Positions 62,501-64,000 of a stretch of DNA of 64,000 nt are shown here, piece by piece (the stretch's first letter is position 1; each line of letters opens with the position of its first letter). Where the stretch lies: assembly GCA_965223485.1 (NCBI GenBank), contig OZ244993.1, positions 1,612,001 to 1,676,000 on the forward strand, in the 5' to 3' direction. The notes beneath the pieces are model-generated. The model was not told the origin of the DNA. It made no database searches and worked only from the letters and a program-made list of their open reading frames with translations. A program made the translations under genes and the position numbers. The stretch is from VXPQ01 sp965223485 (lineage in GTDB: Bacteria > Bacteroidota > Rhodothermia > Rhodothermales > VXPQ01).

Positions 62501-64000
62501 CGAGAAGCGAGGGGTTGCCGTCCGGTTGGCCACCTGGACCGAAGCGGGAAGTGTCCAGCCGTATCGTTCCGGGATGAACTTGTCGAGATTCACATCGGAC
62601 GTGACGCTCCAGTTGGAGAATTGCACCTGCTCGCGATCGCCCAACGTGCTTTCCAGGCCGCCGAAGCCATCGGTCTGATGTTGCCAACTGGCCCTGAGTG
62701 TGGCAAAATCGGCCAACTTGAAATCTGCATTTGCAATAGCGGCCCAGCCGTTCGTTTCGTCGTAGCCGGACACCCGCAATTCGTTCACCCAGACCGTCAC
62801 GTCTCTGAGAACATCTTCCGGTCGGGTATTCCGAACGTCGGTAATGGTCGAGTCCGCTCCGTTGCGAATACCGAGCACGATCGTGTTGACGCCACCGAGA
62901 GAGGGTGTTCCCTTGACGCCGAGGCGAGTGCCCGGCGGGGCAAATTCAGCGATGCCGGGACTGAGCGGCACATCGTGAATGTCCGACCAGTAGACGCTGT
63001 CTGTGGGGAAGGCCCGGTCGTCGCGCGATACTTTGAGTTGGTTCAGAGCACCCAGTTTGATATTCACCGAATTCAGATCGACGAGTTCGCCGCCTACCAT
63101 GCGGCTGGTCTGCCAGAGTTCGTCGGCGTCGCCCGTGCCCGAGATGACCGAACTGGGAGACAGCGGCATTTCGTATTCGTAGTAATCGTTCGTTTCGTTG
63201 GCGCCGAGGCGCATGAAGAACCGGACATTGTCTCGTTCCTCGATGGGGGCGCCGTCGCCCCGTTCGCCGTGCATATGCAGAAACATGCGCAGGTTCGAAT
63301 ATTTCAGCAGGTCGACTTCCTGGTGGTATGTTTTGAAGATAGCCTGCTGTTTGCCGGGCATAAGATTCTCGACCCGCAGGGCCATGGCTTGTTCGCGCGC
63401 GTCCTGCGGCTCTCCTGTAGTGTTGCGGATCTGGCTGATGATCGTGCCGTTGGGCGTGGCGTACGTGGTGCTGTTTTCCTCGTTGTTGATGCTTGAAACG
63501 GAGAGGCGTGTCTGATCCCGCAGGATATCGGTCGGAAGACTTCGTTCGAATATGATTGCCTCGGATTTCTGCCACTGGGCCCCCACCAGTTCGAACGTCG
63601 GGAAGCGGAGGGTGATCGGGTTATCGTGCCCGGTGGTCCACACCCGGATCGATTCGATGAGGCTGAAGTCCTGTATATTACCGACCCGGCGCGTGAAGTC
63701 CCGGACGGGAATGCGGATCTGATACCATCCGCCGCCCGGCGAAATCTCCGTTACGACATAGTCGTTCGTGCGCTCCGGTCTGGCAAGGGAGTCGAGGGCA
63801 GCATGCGTAAGGGGCAGTTCGTACTGGAAGTAGCTGTTGTCAATGTCGGCTGCCGAGTTGATGTTGAGGTCCTCGGTGTCGGGGATGCGTGAATTGCCCT
63901 TCTGACCGTATAGCGAGGGAGCCAGTTTGTTCTGGGCCTCGAACGAGTTGATCTCCGTGCTTGGGAAGTAACGGGAGAAGCGCTCCTGCACGCTGGCGCC
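59522..64000 (-). CDS. sprA: gliding motility / type IX secretion protein SprA, C-terminal part
   Basis: The frame is open to the right edge, giving the last 1,492 residues of a very large outer-membrane protein. Its size, beta-rich repeats, segments such as VWVNELRVSGYDETNGWAA and FSLTMSVANLSDRRLLLRR, and the final beta-barrel (TSINGGFNFRLSI) match SprA/Sov, the giant translocon barrel of the type IX system. A Glu/Pro-rich low-complexity insertion with 45-base imperfect repeats (about 61010-61240) and an adjacent Arg/Glu/Lys coiled-coil stretch (61270-61450) sit in the middle. The N-terminus, signal peptide and start lie beyond 64000. Coupled to lipB by 41 bases. Confidence 0.88.
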   Translation of the reverse strand, partial: GASVQERFSRYFPSTEINSFEAQNKLAPSLYGQKGNSRIPDTEDLNINSAADIDNSYFQYELPLTHAALDSLARPERTNDYVVTEISPGGGWYQIRIPVRDFTRRVGNIQDFSLIESIRVWTTGHDNPITLRFPTFELVGAQWQKSEAIIFERSLPTDILRDQTRLSVSSINNEENSTTYATPNGTIISQIRNTTGEPQDAREQAMALRVENLMPGKQQAIFKTYHQEVDLLKYSNLRMFLHMHGERGDGAPIEERDNVRFFMRLGANETNDYYEYEMPLSPSSVISGTGDADELWQTSRMVGGELVDLNSVNIKLGALNQLKVSRDDRAFPTDSVYWSDIHDVPLSPGIAEFAPPGTRLGVKGTPSLGGVNTIVLGIRNGADSTITDVRNTRPEDVLRDVTVWVNELRVSGYDETNGWAAIANADFKLADFATLRASWQHQTDGFGGLESTLGDREQVQFSNWSVTSDVNLDKFIPERYGWTLPASVQVANRTATPRFSPNRGDIRLEELLTQTDRNDLLTEAEREQKKDEIIESAQTRSATRSYSIRVGKSGSDSRVLRNTLDGIAFSFSSSDAAASNPSQRQRDSQRWNSSLTYRLNVRRPRTVRPFWFLGEVPVLRSLGGLNFNYTPRSVTTGATAARNFTVSQDRHRELAGTTTQSLPELVAFPLRQSHALSHRRNGSIQYDPFQFLNVSYTASTSQSLNAAGVDTVFTVIRVDSLGNESFFANTTEKEALASGLIGENDTRFEVSELRVIQAGQVLNRIFSGHEGVRTDQHNERFVATFNPRMPSALEWFHIQDITWSSQFTWRNGSVGRNTGASASNQSEVRGSNTVHLQDLFRKIPFYEAMEEAEDQYRQEKEAERAQRQQERAAAKEERRGIREAAREEKERLKQEEKERKEREKAAAEGAEEGQEDDAVQEDEELPDEGEDVLPAPEELPVEGEDIPPVPEELPVEGEDIPPVNEEIPVEDQDELPVPEVLPAEGEDAPPADELEITGEVEEGAPDEETAEMETEEEDSGPNFFTALLPNPASMARRTILAITGIRELTITYRSSQTSNSSNVGRLVLDDNDNILGVDAPYSLVDAIFNDIGPPVGYRFGLERDIPLDQRIISDRLQVRDALTSQQQVQGRTTLNPTQSLQINLTWNVNWTNNTNRTYRPNPITTTETFTGSNRASVWVFGPGYLDLFARQLETYQQDDARADDPRRIGDENADGRIVLTNESIVTDFQDAFLSGLGTVDTRGFLPFPMPGWQVTWSGIGQWPIIRNLVTNASIRHGYSSDYATDYRRNVISNDSTRSFALSGQQIVFTIPEDEIGSIRVNERFQPLIGLDLSFKGNLQTNIAWEKSTSYVLSTTNFEVSENNNSQITVTANYSKSGMKLPFLKKINNRISFSLTMSVANLSDRRLLLRRALTDYIDRREEFVVGDALEGDNVSIISASKRYTVAPRISYQISNRVSTDFTLRYENFISEDSRTPSSTSINGGFNFRLSIAN

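Noticed and set aside
61979..63496. 505-codon open frame opposite sprA
   Set aside because: Antisense shadow of sprA; composition matches reverse reading of that gene.

Overview
The window is 64 kb of a moderately GC-rich bacterial chromosome. The organism is most likely a Bacteroidota-group bacterium of the Rhodothermia type. This is inferred from a SprA gliding/type IX secretion protein, a secreted protein with a type IX sorting tail, an ATP synthase operon lacking the beta and epsilon genes, an sdhC-A-B operon with a fused cytochrome b subunit, a bactofilin/M23 pair and PKD-OmpA proteins. No rRNA or other decisive taxonomic marker is present.

Region 1 (1-14.3 kb) is a defence island. At the left edge is the start of a DNA cytosine-5 methyltransferase (1-324, minus strand), followed by an IS3-family transposase remnant and a tandem operator-like palindrome. 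The rest is one tightly coupled minus-strand operon (14143 to 1092): brxF, brxC/pglY (DUF6079 type), pglX (DUF1156 type), a DUF3696-type AAA ATPase, an unknown 349-aa protein, an unknown 93-aa protein, pglZ and brxA. This is the type 3 BREX order, except that the slot normally held by the BrxHII helicase is filled by the ATPase/349/93 trio. The island abuts tRNA-Ser(GCT), and related short repeats lie outside both ends of the operon. This is the most unusual system in the window.

Region 2 (14.3-22 kb) holds tRNA-Ser, then a minus-strand cluster transcribed as M23 peptidase, bactofilin, atpZ, an atpI-like gene, atpB, E, F, H, A, G. Region 3 (22-33.3 kb) has rpsT, a PKD/OmpA outer-membrane protein with a clear terminator, queG, lysS, tRNA-Val(CAC), an ECF sigma factor with a probable anti-sigma gene, holA, a DinB-like protein coupled to nuoI, der and uppP.

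Region 4 (33.4-47.3 kb) is mostly central metabolism: an NFACT/RqcH-like protein coupled to a class III aminotransferase, an unrecognised 469-aa protein, an acyl-CoA carboxylase beta subunit, sdhC-A-B, a repeat-containing acidic lipoprotein, citrate synthase and RNase E/G. Region 5 (47.3-64 kb) has envelope and housekeeping genes: outer-membrane proteins, an MBL-fold hydrolase, aroQ, murJ, a secreted zinc metallopeptidase with a sorting tail, chorismate mutase, tsaD, a LytR_C protein, rsfS, lipB and the C-terminal part of sprA, which runs off the right edge.

Base reading was done by eye. Coordinates of starts were checked against start codons and overlaps where stated; no database search was possible.
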